The notes: a model not told the origin generated them from the sequence alone. A stretch of DNA of 64,000 nucleotides from Kitasatospora sp. NBC_00374 (GCF_041434935.1 NZ_CP107964.1:6555001-6619000), one strand, 5' to 3'; shown: positions 35,225 through 44,931, numbered from the stretch's first letter. Translations and numbers: made by a program.

Positions 35225-35404
35225 GTCCTGTCCACCCGACGGCGGTCACCCGACCACCTTCTGGACAGGAGCGGGGGAACCAGGTTTGTTGTCGTCGCGC
35301 CCTCGCTCCGTCCGGAGCCGGGTGCACGGCTTGGGGTGAAGCCGCTCCGCAGGCGGCCGGGCAGCCTCGTGCCCGAACCCGACAGCTCACCTCGCAGGCG
35401 TCGC
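35225..35404 (+). promoter_or_regulatory. Cyclic di-AMP riboswitch (ydaO/yuaA class)
   Basis: The ~180-base leader has the conserved blocks of the ydaO class in order: GCGGGGGAACCAGG at 35270-35283, GGGGTGAAGCCGC near 35333, and CCCGAACCCGACAGCTCACC, then GCAGGCG, near 35371-35400, followed by AGAGGA and the GH16 start. A TCCTGTCC/GGACAGGA stem precedes the core. In Streptomyces this class typically controls cell-wall hydrolases, which fits a secreted glycosidase. Limits are approximate. Confidence 0.85.
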
Positions 35405-35416
35405 AGAGGACCCTCC

Positions 35417-36619
<1,203 letters not shown>

Positions 36620-36649
36620 CGGTCGGCCCGCCCCACACGCAGCGTCCGA

Positions 36650-37123
36650 TCAGCCCGCCACGCGCAGCGTGAACGAGGTCCCGTTGTCCGCCGGACGGCG
36701 GTCGTCGGCCCCGACCACCACGAGGTGCCCCTCGGCCCGTGTGCCGGGGGGCACCTCTCGTGCCACCCGGACGGGGGCCAGTGCCGTCGCGCTGCGCCCG
36801 GAGCCCAGCCCGGCGGGGAACTCGCAGCGCAGCAGGTGCCCGGCGGCCCCGGGCGTGCAGGAGCCGGGGAAGAAGGGCCCCTCGAAGGTGAAGCCGGCCG
36901 GCAGGTCGACCAGCACGGTGAACGGCGAGGCCGTCCGGTCGGGCCCGGCGTTGGCGACGAAGGCGTGCAGCGTGGTGGCGCCGCCGGGCGGCGCCGGGTC
37001 CGGGTCGAGCCGGACCACCTGCAGGTCGGCGTCGGACGGCCGCGCCGCACCGAGTGTGCCGCAGACCCCCAGCAGCGCCGCCGCCAGCGCGGCCGCCGTA
37101 CGCGGACTCACCCTCCCGGACAT
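36650..37123 (-). CDS. Small secreted protein with a DUF11/CARDB-like beta domain
   Basis: A 157-residue protein with a signal peptide (RTAAALAAALLGVCGTLGAA) and one immunoglobulin-like beta domain: LHAFVANAGPDRTASPF, VDLPAGFTFEGPFFPGSC, DNGTSFTLRV. Such repeats (DUF11/CARDB type) occur in surface proteins. Two cysteines (SCTPG and LLRCEF) could pair. GGGAGGTCC precedes ATG 37123. Function unknown. Confidence 0.7.
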   Translation of the reverse strand: MSGRVSPRTAAALAAALLGVCGTLGAARPSDADLQVVRLDPDPAPPGGATTLHAFVANAGPDRTASPFTVLVDLPAGFTFEGPFFPGSCTPGAAGHLLRCEFPAGLGSGRSATALAPVRVAREVPPGTRAEGHLVVVGADDRRPADNGTSFTLRVAG

Positions 37124-37201
37124 GTCGGACCTCCCACCGCTCGCACTCTGGTCGATACTCACGGTAGCGACCGAAGATGGTACGAGTGGAGGAGGACGCG
37201 G

Positions 37202-37504
37202 GTGTCCGAGCAGGTACTGAGTGAGGTCAGTGGCCGGATCGCCGAGGAGCGGGAGGCGGGGTTCGTGACGGCGTACCGCACCCTGATCTCCGGCGAGCTG
37301 CCCGAGGGACTGCTGCGCACCGAGCTGCTGCGCGGCCCGGACCGGCACTGGCGGGTGCAGAGCCTGTGGCGGGACCTGGCCGCCCTGGAGGCGGTGCGGG
37401 CGGATCCGAAGATGGCCGCCGCGCCCCGGCTGTTCCGGGAGGCCGGGTCCGAGCCGGACCTGGTGGTGTTCGCGCTGATGGCCTCGGTCGTCCACCCCGA
37501 CTGA
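37202..37504 (+). CDS. Small dimeric alpha/beta-barrel protein, antibiotic-biosynthesis-monooxygenase-like
   Basis: A 100-residue protein resembling the ABM/YgiN-type ferredoxin-like fold: GPDRHWRVQSLWRDLAALEAVR, then APRLFREAG and a closing hydrophobic strand. The pattern WxxQSLWRD...L matches the family's strand 2-helix 2. GGAGGAGGAC precedes GTG 37202. Divergent from the secreted protein across 78 bases. A catalytic role is unproven. Confidence 0.6.
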   Translation: MSEQVLSEVSGRIAEEREAGFVTAYRTLISGELPEGLLRTELLRGPDRHWRVQSLWRDLAALEAVRADPKMAAAPRLFREAGSEPDLVVFALMASVVHPD

Positions 37505-37507
37505 CCG

Positions 37508-38302
37508 TCAGGGCGCGAGCACCTGCCCGAGCCGCAGGGCGATCTGACGCATCACCGGTACCAGTGCGGCGCTGCCGGCCGCCGACTCCAGGGCCCGGAT
37601 CCGGGCCTCCGGGCCGGAGACCGAGAGCGCGGTCGGGGTCGGCGCGCCGGGCACCGCGACCGCGATGCAGCGGACGCCGATCTCCTGCTCCTGGTCGTCC
37701 ACCACGTAGCCGGCCTCGCGGGCGTGCGCGAGCTGGATGATCAGCTCCTGGGGGTCCGTCACGGTGTACGGGGTGTGCGACTGGAGCGGCTGCGGGCCGA
37801 GCAGGGCCCGGGTCTCCTCCTCGGGCAGCTGGGCCAGCAGGGCCTTGCCGACGCCGGTGCAGTGCGGCTGAACCCGGCGGCCGACCTCGGTGAACATCCG
37901 CATCGAGCGCCGGGACTGCACCTGGCCGACGTAGACCACCTCGCCGCCCTCCAGCACCGCGAGGTTGGCGGTCTCGCCGGTGGCCTCCATCAGCTCGGCC
38001 AGGTAGGGGCGGGCCCAGCTGCCGAGCAGCCGGCCGGAGGTCTCGCCGAGCCTGATCAGCCGCGGGCCGAGGGTGTACCGGCGCGCGGTGTCCTGGCGGA
38101 CATATCCCTGCTGGACGAGGGTACGGATCAGTCGGTGGATGGTGGGCATGGGCAGGCCCGAGGTGGTGGAGAGCTCGCTCAGGGTCGCGATGCCGCCCGA
38201 GTCGGCGAGCGCTTCCAGCAACTGGAAGGCGCGCTCGACGGACTGCACGCCACCGGCGGCGCGCTCGGTGCCTGTCGGTGCTGCGGCGGGGGTGCTGGCC
38301 AC
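37508..38302 (-). CDS. IclR-family regulator, probable AllR-like controller of the purine/glyoxylate genes
   Basis: A 264-residue IclR protein. Winged helix at ~20-85 (SVERAFQLLEALADSGGIATLSEL; MPTIHRLIRTLVQQGYV), then the effector domain with HCTGVGKALLAQLPEEE, YVVDDQEQEIGVRCIAVAV and a C-terminal helix. GTG 38302 follows GAAGGGAACGCCG. It is divergent from malate synthase, and an 18-base palindrome repeated before uraD, hyi and allB lies between them. IclR relatives such as AllR use glyoxylate or allantoate as ligands. That it binds these sites is inference. Confidence 0.85.
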   Translation of the reverse strand: MASTPAAAPTGTERAAGGVQSVERAFQLLEALADSGGIATLSELSTTSGLPMPTIHRLIRTLVQQGYVRQDTARRYTLGPRLIRLGETSGRLLGSWARPYLAELMEATGETANLAVLEGGEVVYVGQVQSRRSMRMFTEVGRRVQPHCTGVGKALLAQLPEEETRALLGPQPLQSHTPYTVTDPQELIIQLAHAREAGYVVDDQEQEIGVRCIAVAVPGAPTPTALSVSGPEARIRALESAAGSAALVPVMRQIALRLGQVLAP

Positions 38303-38350
38303 CGGCGTTCCCTTCACTGTCGGAGGAGGAGTAGAGTCCCAGCGATCTAG

Positions 38351-38391
38351 CTCAACAAACCGTTGAAATTCTGTATCGCGGAAACTAGTCT
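38351..38391 (+). promoter_or_regulatory. aceB promoter with two overlapping operator motifs
   Basis: -35 TTGAAA (38363-38368), 17 bases, -10 TAGTCT (38386-38391). The palindrome CTCAACAAACCGTTGAAA (38351-38368) covers the -35; the same 18-base pattern recurs at 54755, 55621 and 59089. A second palindrome, TTCTGTATCGCGGAA (38369-38383), fills the spacer and recurs as TTCCGGATCGTGGAA at 55693. Both positions would block RNA polymerase, so repression is likely. Confidence 0.75.
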
Positions 38392-38492
38392 CCACCCTAC
38401 AGAACGAAACCCGCCGGTAGGTGGGTTCGGATCTGGGAAGTTCCCACCGGAGCTCCCCAAGCATTCACAACCGTCCAAGGAGTGTCCTGCCC

Positions 38493-40172
38493 ATGGGTGC
38501 AGATCAGGGACCCGCCCCCAGCCTTCGGCCGGAGGTGCCCCCGGGCGTTTCCCCCGCCGCCCCGGTCGTCACTGTCGCCGGTCCGCGTGTCCCCCGCGCA
38601 GAGGAGGTGCTCACCCCGGAGGCGGTCGCCTTCGTGGTCGGCCTCCACCGAACCTTCGAAGGCCGCCGGCAGGAGCTCCTGACCCGACGCAAGGCCAGGC
38701 GTGCCGAGATCGCCGAGACGGGAACGCTGGATTTCCTTCCCGAGACCGCCGAGGTCCGGGCCGGAGACTGGCAGGTCGCCCCCGCCCCCCGCGCGCTCCA
38801 GGACCGCCGGGTCGAGATCACCGGCCCGACCGACCGCAAGATGGTGATCAACGCCCTCAACTCGGGCGCGCGGGTCTGGCTCGCCGACTTCGAGGACGCC
38901 ACCGCCCCCACCTGGGAGAACGTCCTCTCCGGCCAGGTCAACCTGATCGACGCGTTCGAGGGCCGGATCGACTTCACCTCCGAGGCCGGCAAGGCCTACA
39001 CCCTCAAGCCCGCCGCCGAGCTCGCCACCGTCGTGGTCCGCCCCCGCGGCTGGCACCTCGACGAGAACCACCTGCTGGTCGACGGCGACCCGGTGGCCGG
39101 CGCCTTCCTCGACTTCGGCCTGTACTTCTTCCACAACGCCGCCCGGCTGCTCGCCAAGGGCGAGCAGGACCCGAACTCGGGCCCGTACTTCTACCTGCCG
39201 AAGACCGAGAGCCACCTGGAAGCCCGGCTCTGGAACGACGTCTTCACCCACGCCCAGGCCGCGCTCGGCATCCCGCACGGCACCATCCGGGCCACCGTGC
39301 TGATCGAGACCATCACCGCCGCGTTCGAGATGGAGGAGATCCTCCACGAGCTGCGCGAGCACGCCGCGGGCCTGAACGCCGGCCGCTGGGACTACCTGTT
39401 CTCGATCGTCAAGAACTTCCGCGACGCCGGCGAGCACTACATCCTGCCGGACCGCAACAGCGTCACCATGGCCTCCCCGTTCATGGCCGCCTACACCCGC
39501 CTGCTGGTGCAGACCTGCCACCGGCGCGGCGCCCACGCCATCGGCGGCATGGCCGCCTTCATCCCCTCCCGCAAGGACCCCGAGGTCAACGCCGCCGCCC
39601 TGGTCAAGGTCAAGGCCGACAAGGACCGCGAGGCCGGCAACGGCTTCGACGGCTCCTGGGTCGCCCACCCGGACCTCGTCCCGGTCGCCCGCGCCTCCTT
39701 CGACGCCGTCCTCGGCGAGCGCCCCAACCAGAAGGACAACCCGGGCCCGGCCGAGACCGTCACCGCCGCCCAACTGCTCGACATCGCCGGCGCCGGCGGC
39801 AGCTGCACCCACGCCGGCCTGCACAACGCCGTCCAGGTCGGAGTCCGCTACATCGAGGCGTGGATCCGCGGCCTCGGCGCCGTCGGCATCTTCAACATGA
39901 TGGAGGACGCCGCCACCGCCGAGATCTCCCGCTCGCAGATCTGGCAGTGGATCAACAACGGCGTGGTGCTCGCCGACACCGGCGAGAAGACCACCGCCGA
40001 GCTGGTCCGCCGGCTCGTGGCCGAGGAGCTCACCGCGCTGCGGGCCGAACTGGGCGACGAGACCTACGCCGGTGGGCGCTGGGCCGAGGCCGCCAGGCTC
40101 TTCGAACAGGTCGCGCTGGCCGAGGAGTTCGTCGACTTCCTCACCCTGCCGGCGCTGCGCCTGCTCGGCTGA
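38493..40172 (+). CDS. aceB: Malate synthase A
   Basis: A 559-residue malate synthase of the A type, condensing glyoxylate with acetyl-CoA to malate. Clear family segments are GARVWLADFEDATAPTWEN (with the metal-binding acidic residues), ATVLIETITAAFEMEEIL, GRWDYLFSIVKNFR and GIFNMMEDAATAEISRSQIW. ATG 38493 has AAGGAG 10 bases upstream; an in-frame GTG/ATG farther up lies inside the leader. In this setting it draws off glyoxylate made from allantoin as well as from isocitrate. No isocitrate lyase is in the window. Confidence 0.95.
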   Translation: MGADQGPAPSLRPEVPPGVSPAAPVVTVAGPRVPRAEEVLTPEAVAFVVGLHRTFEGRRQELLTRRKARRAEIAETGTLDFLPETAEVRAGDWQVAPAPRALQDRRVEITGPTDRKMVINALNSGARVWLADFEDATAPTWENVLSGQVNLIDAFEGRIDFTSEAGKAYTLKPAAELATVVVRPRGWHLDENHLLVDGDPVAGAFLDFGLYFFHNAARLLAKGEQDPNSGPYFYLPKTESHLEARLWNDVFTHAQAALGIPHGTIRATVLIETITAAFEMEEILHELREHAAGLNAGRWDYLFSIVKNFRDAGEHYILPDRNSVTMASPFMAAYTRLLVQTCHRRGAHAIGGMAAFIPSRKDPEVNAAALVKVKADKDREAGNGFDGSWVAHPDLVPVARASFDAVLGERPNQKDNPGPAETVTAAQLLDIAGAGGSCTHAGLHNAVQVGVRYIEAWIRGLGAVGIFNMMEDAATAEISRSQIWQWINNGVVLADTGEKTTAELVRRLVAEELTALRAELGDETYAGGRWAEAARLFEQVALAEEFVDFLTLPALRLLG

Positions 40173-40292
40173 ACGAGCCCAATCTATCCAGCCGCGAGCC
40201 GTCCGCAGCCTGCCAGGCTGTAGCACTGCCCGCACCGTTTTCGCCGATCCGTACGACCGTCGCCGCGTCGGTACGGAAACGGCCCACCGACA

Positions 40293-40341
40293 CGGCCCGG
40301 CCGAGGGCACACCTGGGGAGGTCCCGCCCTCGGCCGGGCCG
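40293..40341. terminator. Hairpin between aceB and the next gene
   Basis: Sixteen-base perfect arms, CGGCCCGGCCGAGGGC and its complement, with a 17-base loop. It lies between the aceB stop and the next ribosome site, so it could terminate aceB or attenuate read-through. An inverted pair CCGTACGAC/GTCGGTACGG lies upstream at about 40250-40277. Confidence 0.65.
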
Positions 40342-40367
40342 CGCCGTCCCCCCGGAGGCACCACCCG

Positions 40368-40754
40368 ATGGCACGCATCTTCTTCAACGGCCAGGCCATG
40401 GTCGGCGGCCCGTTCCACCCCTCGGTCGCCGACATGCTGCTCGGCCCGGTCCGGACCGCGCCGGGCTACCGGTTCTTCTCGCTCGGCGACGTCTGCCCCG
40501 GCCTGCTGGCCGACCCGGCCGTCGACACCGCCATCGAGGGCGAGCTGTACGACGTCCCGCTGGCGCACCTGCGCGACGTGATCCTCCCCGGCGAGCCCCG
40601 CGCCCTGGAGCTCGGCGTGATCGAGCTGGCCGACGGCTCCGCCTGCCTGTCCATGGTGCTGGCCCGGGGCGAGCTGGAGCGCGGTGTGCACAGGGAGATC
40701 ACCGAGTACGGCGGCTGGCGCGCCTACCTCGCCACGCTGGGCCGCACCGCCTGA
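40368..40754 (+). CDS. Allophanate hydrolase C-domain-like / gamma-glutamylcyclotransferase-fold protein
   Basis: A 128-residue protein resembling the C-terminal domain of AtzF-type allophanate hydrolases (a GGCT-like barrel): MARIFFNGQAMVGGPFH, the RTAPGYRFFSLGDV turn, IEGELYDVPLAHLRDVILP and ELGVIELADGSACLSMVL. The amidase domain that normally precedes it is absent. GGAGGCACC precedes the ATG. A role in urea or allantoin nitrogen metabolism would fit the neighbourhood but is a guess. Confidence 0.7.
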   Translation: MARIFFNGQAMVGGPFHPSVADMLLGPVRTAPGYRFFSLGDVCPGLLADPAVDTAIEGELYDVPLAHLRDVILPGEPRALELGVIELADGSACLSMVLARGELERGVHREITEYGGWRAYLATLGRTA

Positions 40755-40776
40755 CCGGCCGGTCGCCGACGCCGGC

Positions 40777-41394
40777 TCAGCCCGCGCCGGGCGCAGCCGG
40801 GGCGGGCAGTTCGGCCGCGAGCGCGATCCGGTGGCACACCGCCAGCTCGGCGTCGGCGCGGCGCCAGGCCGAGGCGTCCTCGTACAGCGCCACCGTCCGG
40901 CTCTCCAGCAGGGCGGACCGGTACGCGGCGAGCGCCGCCAGGCCCTCGGCGTCCAGCCTCCCGCCGGCGGCCAGACAGACGGCGACCAGGTGGTCCAGCC
41001 CGGGTGCCGCGGGGCCGGGCAGCCGACGGTGCGCGAACCGGACGGCGTGCAGGGCGCCCTCCCGCGGGGCGGCGTGCCAGCGGTCGCAGAGGTGCGGGTT
41101 GCGCTCGTCGCGCCGCGGGGAGCGCTGCCCGGCCCGCTTGGCGGCGCGCCGCACCAGGGCGTAGGACGCCAGTTCCCGCTGCCAGGCGGCGCGGCTGGCG
41201 TCGATCTCGGCGAGGGCCCGCAGCAGCGCGCCCTCGTCCCGTTGGAAGTGCCCGGCCCGGGACTCCAGGAAGTCCAGCGTGGCGTGGAAGCCGAGCGGCC
41301 GGTACAGCTGCACGCAGGAGCGCAGGTTCGACACCCGCTTCCCGAACGGGAGGGACGGGTCACGGGCCAGCCGGGCGAAGGTGCCGTAGCTCAA
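40777..41394 (-). CDS. Hypothetical protein, translationally coupled to a small upstream frame
   Basis: A 205-residue protein, mostly helical and rich in Arg and Ala (LYRPLGFHATLDFLESRAG; RRAAKRAGQRSPRRDERNP). No domain recognised. It begins with TTG 41394 after GGAGCAGCC, and the TTG overlaps the stop of the upstream 42-codon frame as TTGA, pointing to coupled translation. Transcription is probably from 41571-41599. Confidence 0.6.
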   Translation of the reverse strand: MSYGTFARLARDPSLPFGKRVSNLRSCVQLYRPLGFHATLDFLESRAGHFQRDEGALLRALAEIDASRAAWQRELASYALVRRAAKRAGQRSPRRDERNPHLCDRWHAAPREGALHAVRFAHRRLPGPAAPGLDHLVAVCLAAGGRLDAEGLAALAAYRSALLESRTVALYEDASAWRRADAELAVCHRIALAAELPAPAAPGAG

Positions 41395-41519
41395 GGCTGC
41401 TCCACCGGCCGGGCGACGACCGGCGCTCCGGCCGGCAGCGGTGTGCGGGCCCGGGTGTCCTGGGCGACCAGCGTCATCGGCCGGGGATCGGTGAGTTGAC
41501 GGCCGGTGACATGGTGCAT
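41391..41519 (-). CDS. Possible 42-residue leader frame
   Basis: ATG 41519 opens MHHVTGRQLTDPRPMTLVAQ... ending RPVEQP. Its stop TGA shares four bases with the TTG start of the next gene. A good promoter lies upstream, which favours real translation. The ribosome site is weak (GGGGGCC); a second ATG at 41512 or the internal ATG before TLVAQ could be used. Sequence unlike anything I know. Confidence 0.4.
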   Translation of the reverse strand: MHHVTGRQLTDPRPMTLVAQDTRARTPLPAGAPVVARPVEQP

Positions 41520-41570
41520 GGAAGGCCCCCGAAACGGCCTGCGGTGCTGATCACGCGCAGGGATCGGCCG

Positions 41571-41599
41571 AATATAGGACAACTCGCCGAGGCTGTCCA
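41571..41599 (-). promoter_or_regulatory. Promoter for the 41519-40777 transcript
   Basis: On the minus strand TGGACA (41594-41599), 17 bases, TATATT (41571-41576). One of the best housekeeping-type promoters in the window. Confidence 0.6.
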
Positions 41600-41620
41600 C
41601 ACCTTGCCAGCGCACAAGCG

Positions 41621-41653
41621 CGGCCGCCCCGGCCCAGCGGGCCGGGGCGGCCG
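41621..41653 (-). terminator. Terminator after glutamine synthetase II
   Basis: Perfect 15-base arms CGGCCGCCCCGGCCC and complement, loop of three, seven bases after the glnII stop. Confidence 0.85.
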
Positions 41654-41659
41654 TGACGG

Positions 41660-42679
41660 TCAGGCCTGGAAGGCGCGTTCTAGTGCGGCGCAGCAGGTGT
41701 CGGTGATCAGCCGGGTCACCTCGTAGGGGTCGACGTTGGCGTTCGGGCGGCGGTCCTCGATGTAGCCCTTCTTGTCGATCTCGACCTGCCACGGGATGCG
41801 GACGGACGCGCCGCGGTCGGAGACGCCGTAGCTGTACTCGTCCCACGGGGCGGTCTCGTGCAGGCCGGTCAGCCGGTTCTCGATGCCCACGCCGTAGGAG
41901 CTGACGTGCTCAAGTGGCTTTCCCTCGGCGCCCAGCGCCTCGCAGGCGGTGATGATCGGGTCGTAGCCCTCACGCATGGCCTTGGTGGAGAAGTTGGTGT
42001 GGGCGCCGGCGCCGTTCCAGTCGCCGCTGACCGGCTTGGCGTCGAGGCTGACCCGGACGCCGAACTGCTCGGCGGTGCGGTGCAGCAGCCAGCGCGCGAT
42101 CCACAGCTGGTCGGCGACGTCCAGCGGGGAGAGCGGGCCGACCTGGAACTCCCACTGGCCGGGCATCACCTCGGCGTTGATGCCGCTGATCCCGAGGCCC
42201 GCGGCGAGGCAGTGCTCCAGGTGCTTCTCGACGATCTCGCGGCCGAAGATCTCCTCGGCGCCGACACCGCAGTAGTAGCCGCCCTGCGGGGCCGGGTAAC
42301 CGCCCTCGGGGAAGCCGAGCGGGCGGGCGCCCTTGAACAGGGTGTACTCCTGCTCGATCCCGAAGAGCGGCTCCTGCTCGGCGAACTGCCCGGCGACCGG
42401 GCTCAGCCGCGCCCGGCTGTTGGACTCGTGCGGGGTCATGTCGGTGTTGAGGACCTCGCACAGCACCAGGAGGTTGTCGCCGCCGCGGATCGGGTCCGGG
42501 CAGGAGAACACCGGCTGGAGCACCCGGTCGGAGGCGTGGCCCTCGGCCTGGCCGGTGCTGGAGCCGTCGAAGCCCCAGAGCGGCAGCTTGTCCCAGTCCG
42601 ACAGGATCCTGGTCTTGGAGCGCAGCCGGGCGGTCGGGGTGGTGCCGTCGATCCAGATGTACTCGGCGCGGTAGCTCAT
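41660..42679 (-). CDS. glnII: Glutamine synthetase II (eukaryotic type)
   Basis: A 339-residue type II glutamine synthetase, which makes glutamine from glutamate, ammonium and ATP. KLPLWGFDGSSTGQAEGHASD, LFGIEQEYTL, GINAEVMPGQWEFQVGP, GDWNGAGAHTNFSTKAMR and the closing RRPNANVDPY are the active-site segments of the GSII family. The size is typical, and it lacks the adenylylation loop of type I. GAAGGGACC precedes the ATG. It follows glutaminase by 108 bases in the same direction. That leader holds two CCAACCCCACCC repeats but no GTNAC-N6-GAAAC GlnR box that I can see. Confidence 0.96.
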   Translation of the reverse strand: MSYRAEYIWIDGTTPTARLRSKTRILSDWDKLPLWGFDGSSTGQAEGHASDRVLQPVFSCPDPIRGGDNLLVLCEVLNTDMTPHESNSRARLSPVAGQFAEQEPLFGIEQEYTLFKGARPLGFPEGGYPAPQGGYYCGVGAEEIFGREIVEKHLEHCLAAGLGISGINAEVMPGQWEFQVGPLSPLDVADQLWIARWLLHRTAEQFGVRVSLDAKPVSGDWNGAGAHTNFSTKAMREGYDPIITACEALGAEGKPLEHVSSYGVGIENRLTGLHETAPWDEYSYGVSDRGASVRIPWQVEIDKKGYIEDRRPNANVDPYEVTRLITDTCCAALERAFQA

Positions 42680-42787
42680 GGTTGGTCCCTTCGGGAAGGT
42701 GGTACCGACGGCACGGAGGTGTGCCGCCGGGGTGGGTGGGGTTGGTCTTTCGGGTGGGGTTGGCTTCGGGTGGGGCGGTACGGGCCC

Positions 42788-44467
42788 TCAGGCGCTGCGC
42801 CGGCCGGGCCGCGCGGACCCGGCGGGGTGGCCGGCGGGCCTGCGCAGGGCCTCGGCGACGGCGGTGTGTCCGCCCAGTTCGGCGTCCGAGAGCGGGGTGC
42901 CGCCCCAGCGGTCGGTGGCCGTGACGTCGGCCCCCTGCTCCAGCAGGTAGCCGACCACGTCGAGACGGCCCTCGGAGGCGGCCAGGTGCAGCGCCGTGCG
43001 GCCGTCGTAGTCACTGGCGCGGGCGGCGACGCCGGAGGCCAGGGCGGCGCGGACGCCGTCCAGGTCGCCGGTGCTCGCCGCCCAGAGCAGCCGGACCGTG
43101 CCGTCGACGGCGCTCTGGTTCTTCTGCAGCCGGGGGTCGCGCTTGCCGTCGCGGTCGCTGCCGACCAGCGAGTCGTACATGTGGAAGTTGTACGTCTCGA
43201 CCAGTCGGCGGCAGACCTCGATGCCGCGGACGGAGTTCCCCAGGTGGTCCAGCCGGGGGGACCAGATGGCGATGCCCATCACCTGGGGGATGACCAGCAT
43301 CAGCGCGCCGGACACCCCGCTCTTGGCCGGCAGGCCGATGGTGAAGGCGAACTCGCCGGAGTAGTCGTACATGCCGCAGGAGGACATCAGCGAGAGGCAC
43401 TTCTGGACCGAGTCGGTGGAGAACACCCGGTCGCTGGTGAGCGGCACGACCCCGCCGTTGGCGAGGGTGGCCGCGACCGAGGCCAGCCCGCCGGCGTCGA
43501 GCTCGACCGAGCAGCACTGGAAGTAGAACTCCAGGGTCTCGATCAGGTCGGTGCCCTCCGGGAACGCCCCGTGCTCGCGCATGAAGTAGCCGAGCGCGAA
43601 GTTGCGGTCGGCGGTCTGCCGCTCCGACAGGTAGACCGCGTTGTTGAAGCCGACGGGGCTGCCGCCGGACAGGGTGCGCCAGGTGTCGGCGACGTAGTCG
43701 AACCGGTCGGCGATGGCGAGGTCCGGCTTGATCAGCGCGCAGCTCATGATGGCGCCGGAGTTGATCATCGGGTTGTGCGGAAGCCCGTCCCCGTTGACCG
43801 ACAGCTCGTTGAACCCGCGCCCGCTCGGCTCCCGGCCGACGTGCCGGTGGACCACCTCGGCGCCGTGCTCCTCCAGCGTGAGCGCGTAGTTGATCGGCTT
43901 GCAGACGGACTGCACACAGAAGCCCACGCCCGCGTCGCCGATGCTGAACCGCTGACCGTCCACCGTGCACACGGCGACCGCGAACTGGTCCGGCGGCACC
44001 CGCTTCAGCTGCGGGATGTAGTCGGCGACCGCGCCCCGCCGGTCGGACACCAGCTCCTCGTGGATCTTGGTGAGGTCGGCCACGAAGGACGGGAAGTCCG
44101 GGACGACCAGCTCGCCTTTGACGGCCCGGGCGATCAGCCCCTGGTGGCGCAGGCAGAGCCGGGCGAATTCGGCGAGGTCCAGCCCCTGGCCCTCGGCGGG
44201 CGCCGCGCCGGGCTGGCCCCAGAGATCCCTGACCCGCGGGTCGTCGGGGGTGATGCCCGCCTGCCGGAGGCGGGCCATGATCTCCACGCGGGAGACCCGG
44301 CCCTGCGCGTCCTTCCTGAAGGTGTCGAAGAGTCTGCGGTGGCTCCCGGTGTCGTCCGGTGCGTTCGCCCCCGACGGCCGGCCCCGGTCGGCGGGCGAAG
44401 AGCTCCCGCCCGTCACCTCGGCGCCTTTTCCCGCTTTCGCCGCGGTGGCTCCTGAAGCTGTTCCCAT
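42788..44467 (-). CDS. glsA: Glutaminase with N-terminal EF-hand-like segment and C-terminal ankyrin repeats
   Basis: A 559-residue glutaminase (glutamine to glutamate plus ammonium). Residues ~45-110 resemble an EF-hand pair (LFDTFRKDAQGRVSRVEIM; LDLAEFARLCL). The serine-hydrolase core at ~115-420 carries CVQSVCKPINYAL (SxxK), NELSVNGDGLPHNPMINSGAIM and GVSGALMLVIP. About three ankyrin repeats close the protein (DGRTALHLAASEGRLDVVGYLLEQGAD). This layout matches vertebrate GLS-like enzymes. ATG 44467 after GAGGGGAGCG is preferred; frames farther upstream look non-coding. Confidence 0.92.
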   Translation of the reverse strand: MGTASGATAAKAGKGAEVTGGSSSPADRGRPSGANAPDDTGSHRRLFDTFRKDAQGRVSRVEIMARLRQAGITPDDPRVRDLWGQPGAAPAEGQGLDLAEFARLCLRHQGLIARAVKGELVVPDFPSFVADLTKIHEELVSDRRGAVADYIPQLKRVPPDQFAVAVCTVDGQRFSIGDAGVGFCVQSVCKPINYALTLEEHGAEVVHRHVGREPSGRGFNELSVNGDGLPHNPMINSGAIMSCALIKPDLAIADRFDYVADTWRTLSGGSPVGFNNAVYLSERQTADRNFALGYFMREHGAFPEGTDLIETLEFYFQCCSVELDAGGLASVAATLANGGVVPLTSDRVFSTDSVQKCLSLMSSCGMYDYSGEFAFTIGLPAKSGVSGALMLVIPQVMGIAIWSPRLDHLGNSVRGIEVCRRLVETYNFHMYDSLVGSDRDGKRDPRLQKNQSAVDGTVRLLWAASTGDLDGVRAALASGVAARASDYDGRTALHLAASEGRLDVVGYLLEQGADVTATDRWGGTPLSDAELGGHTAVAEALRRPAGHPAGSARPGRRSA

Positions 44468-44931
44468 GCTGCTGTTCGCTCCCCTCGGACGGCCCGGTGA
44501 CACATCCGATTCCAGCAGCGGAACAAGCCGTGGAGAAACGGAAACGGGGTCGTCGGCGCTAATCTCCGGGTTGGTGTTTCGGTGGATTCCGGCTGCATCC
44601 CGAAAGTCTTTCGGTGGATTGCCGCCACGGCCGGCCGCCGCCTTCCCCGACGTACCGGCAACCGGGTCGACGTCCGGTGAATCTGACGGAACGTCGGGCG
44701 GAGTTCCCTTGCCGGGGCTGGTTCCCCGGATCGGCCGCCGACAGTCGCCGGATCCGCCGACGTGTTTCGGGCCGGGTACCGAAAACATATCGGCCGGGGA
44801 CCGAGAGGTCGCGCCCCCCGGGGATTACCGGGTTGCCGATCACAATCCGCTGCTGATGGGCTGGCGCAGCACGCCGGCGCCGATCCGGAATCGGTCGCGC
44901 CGGGCCTGCGGAGAGAAAAGGGTCAATTCCG
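44468..44931. promoter_or_regulatory. Divergent glsA / TRAP-transporter control region with palindrome and direct repeats
   Basis: A 464-base gap. It contains the perfect 15-base palindrome CCGAAAGTCTTTCGG (44600-44614) and two direct copies of TTTCGGTGGATT (44577-44588 and 44609-44620) 32 bases apart, about three helical turns. These look like binding sites for one regulator of glsA and possibly of the TRAP operon. The rest is unassigned. Confidence 0.55.

Noticed and set aside
44468..44788. N-terminal extension of glutaminase to an ATG at 44788
   Set aside because: The extra ~107 residues are Pro/Gly/Ser-rich without family similarity, cover the palindrome and direct repeats, and ATG 44467 has its own ribosome site.
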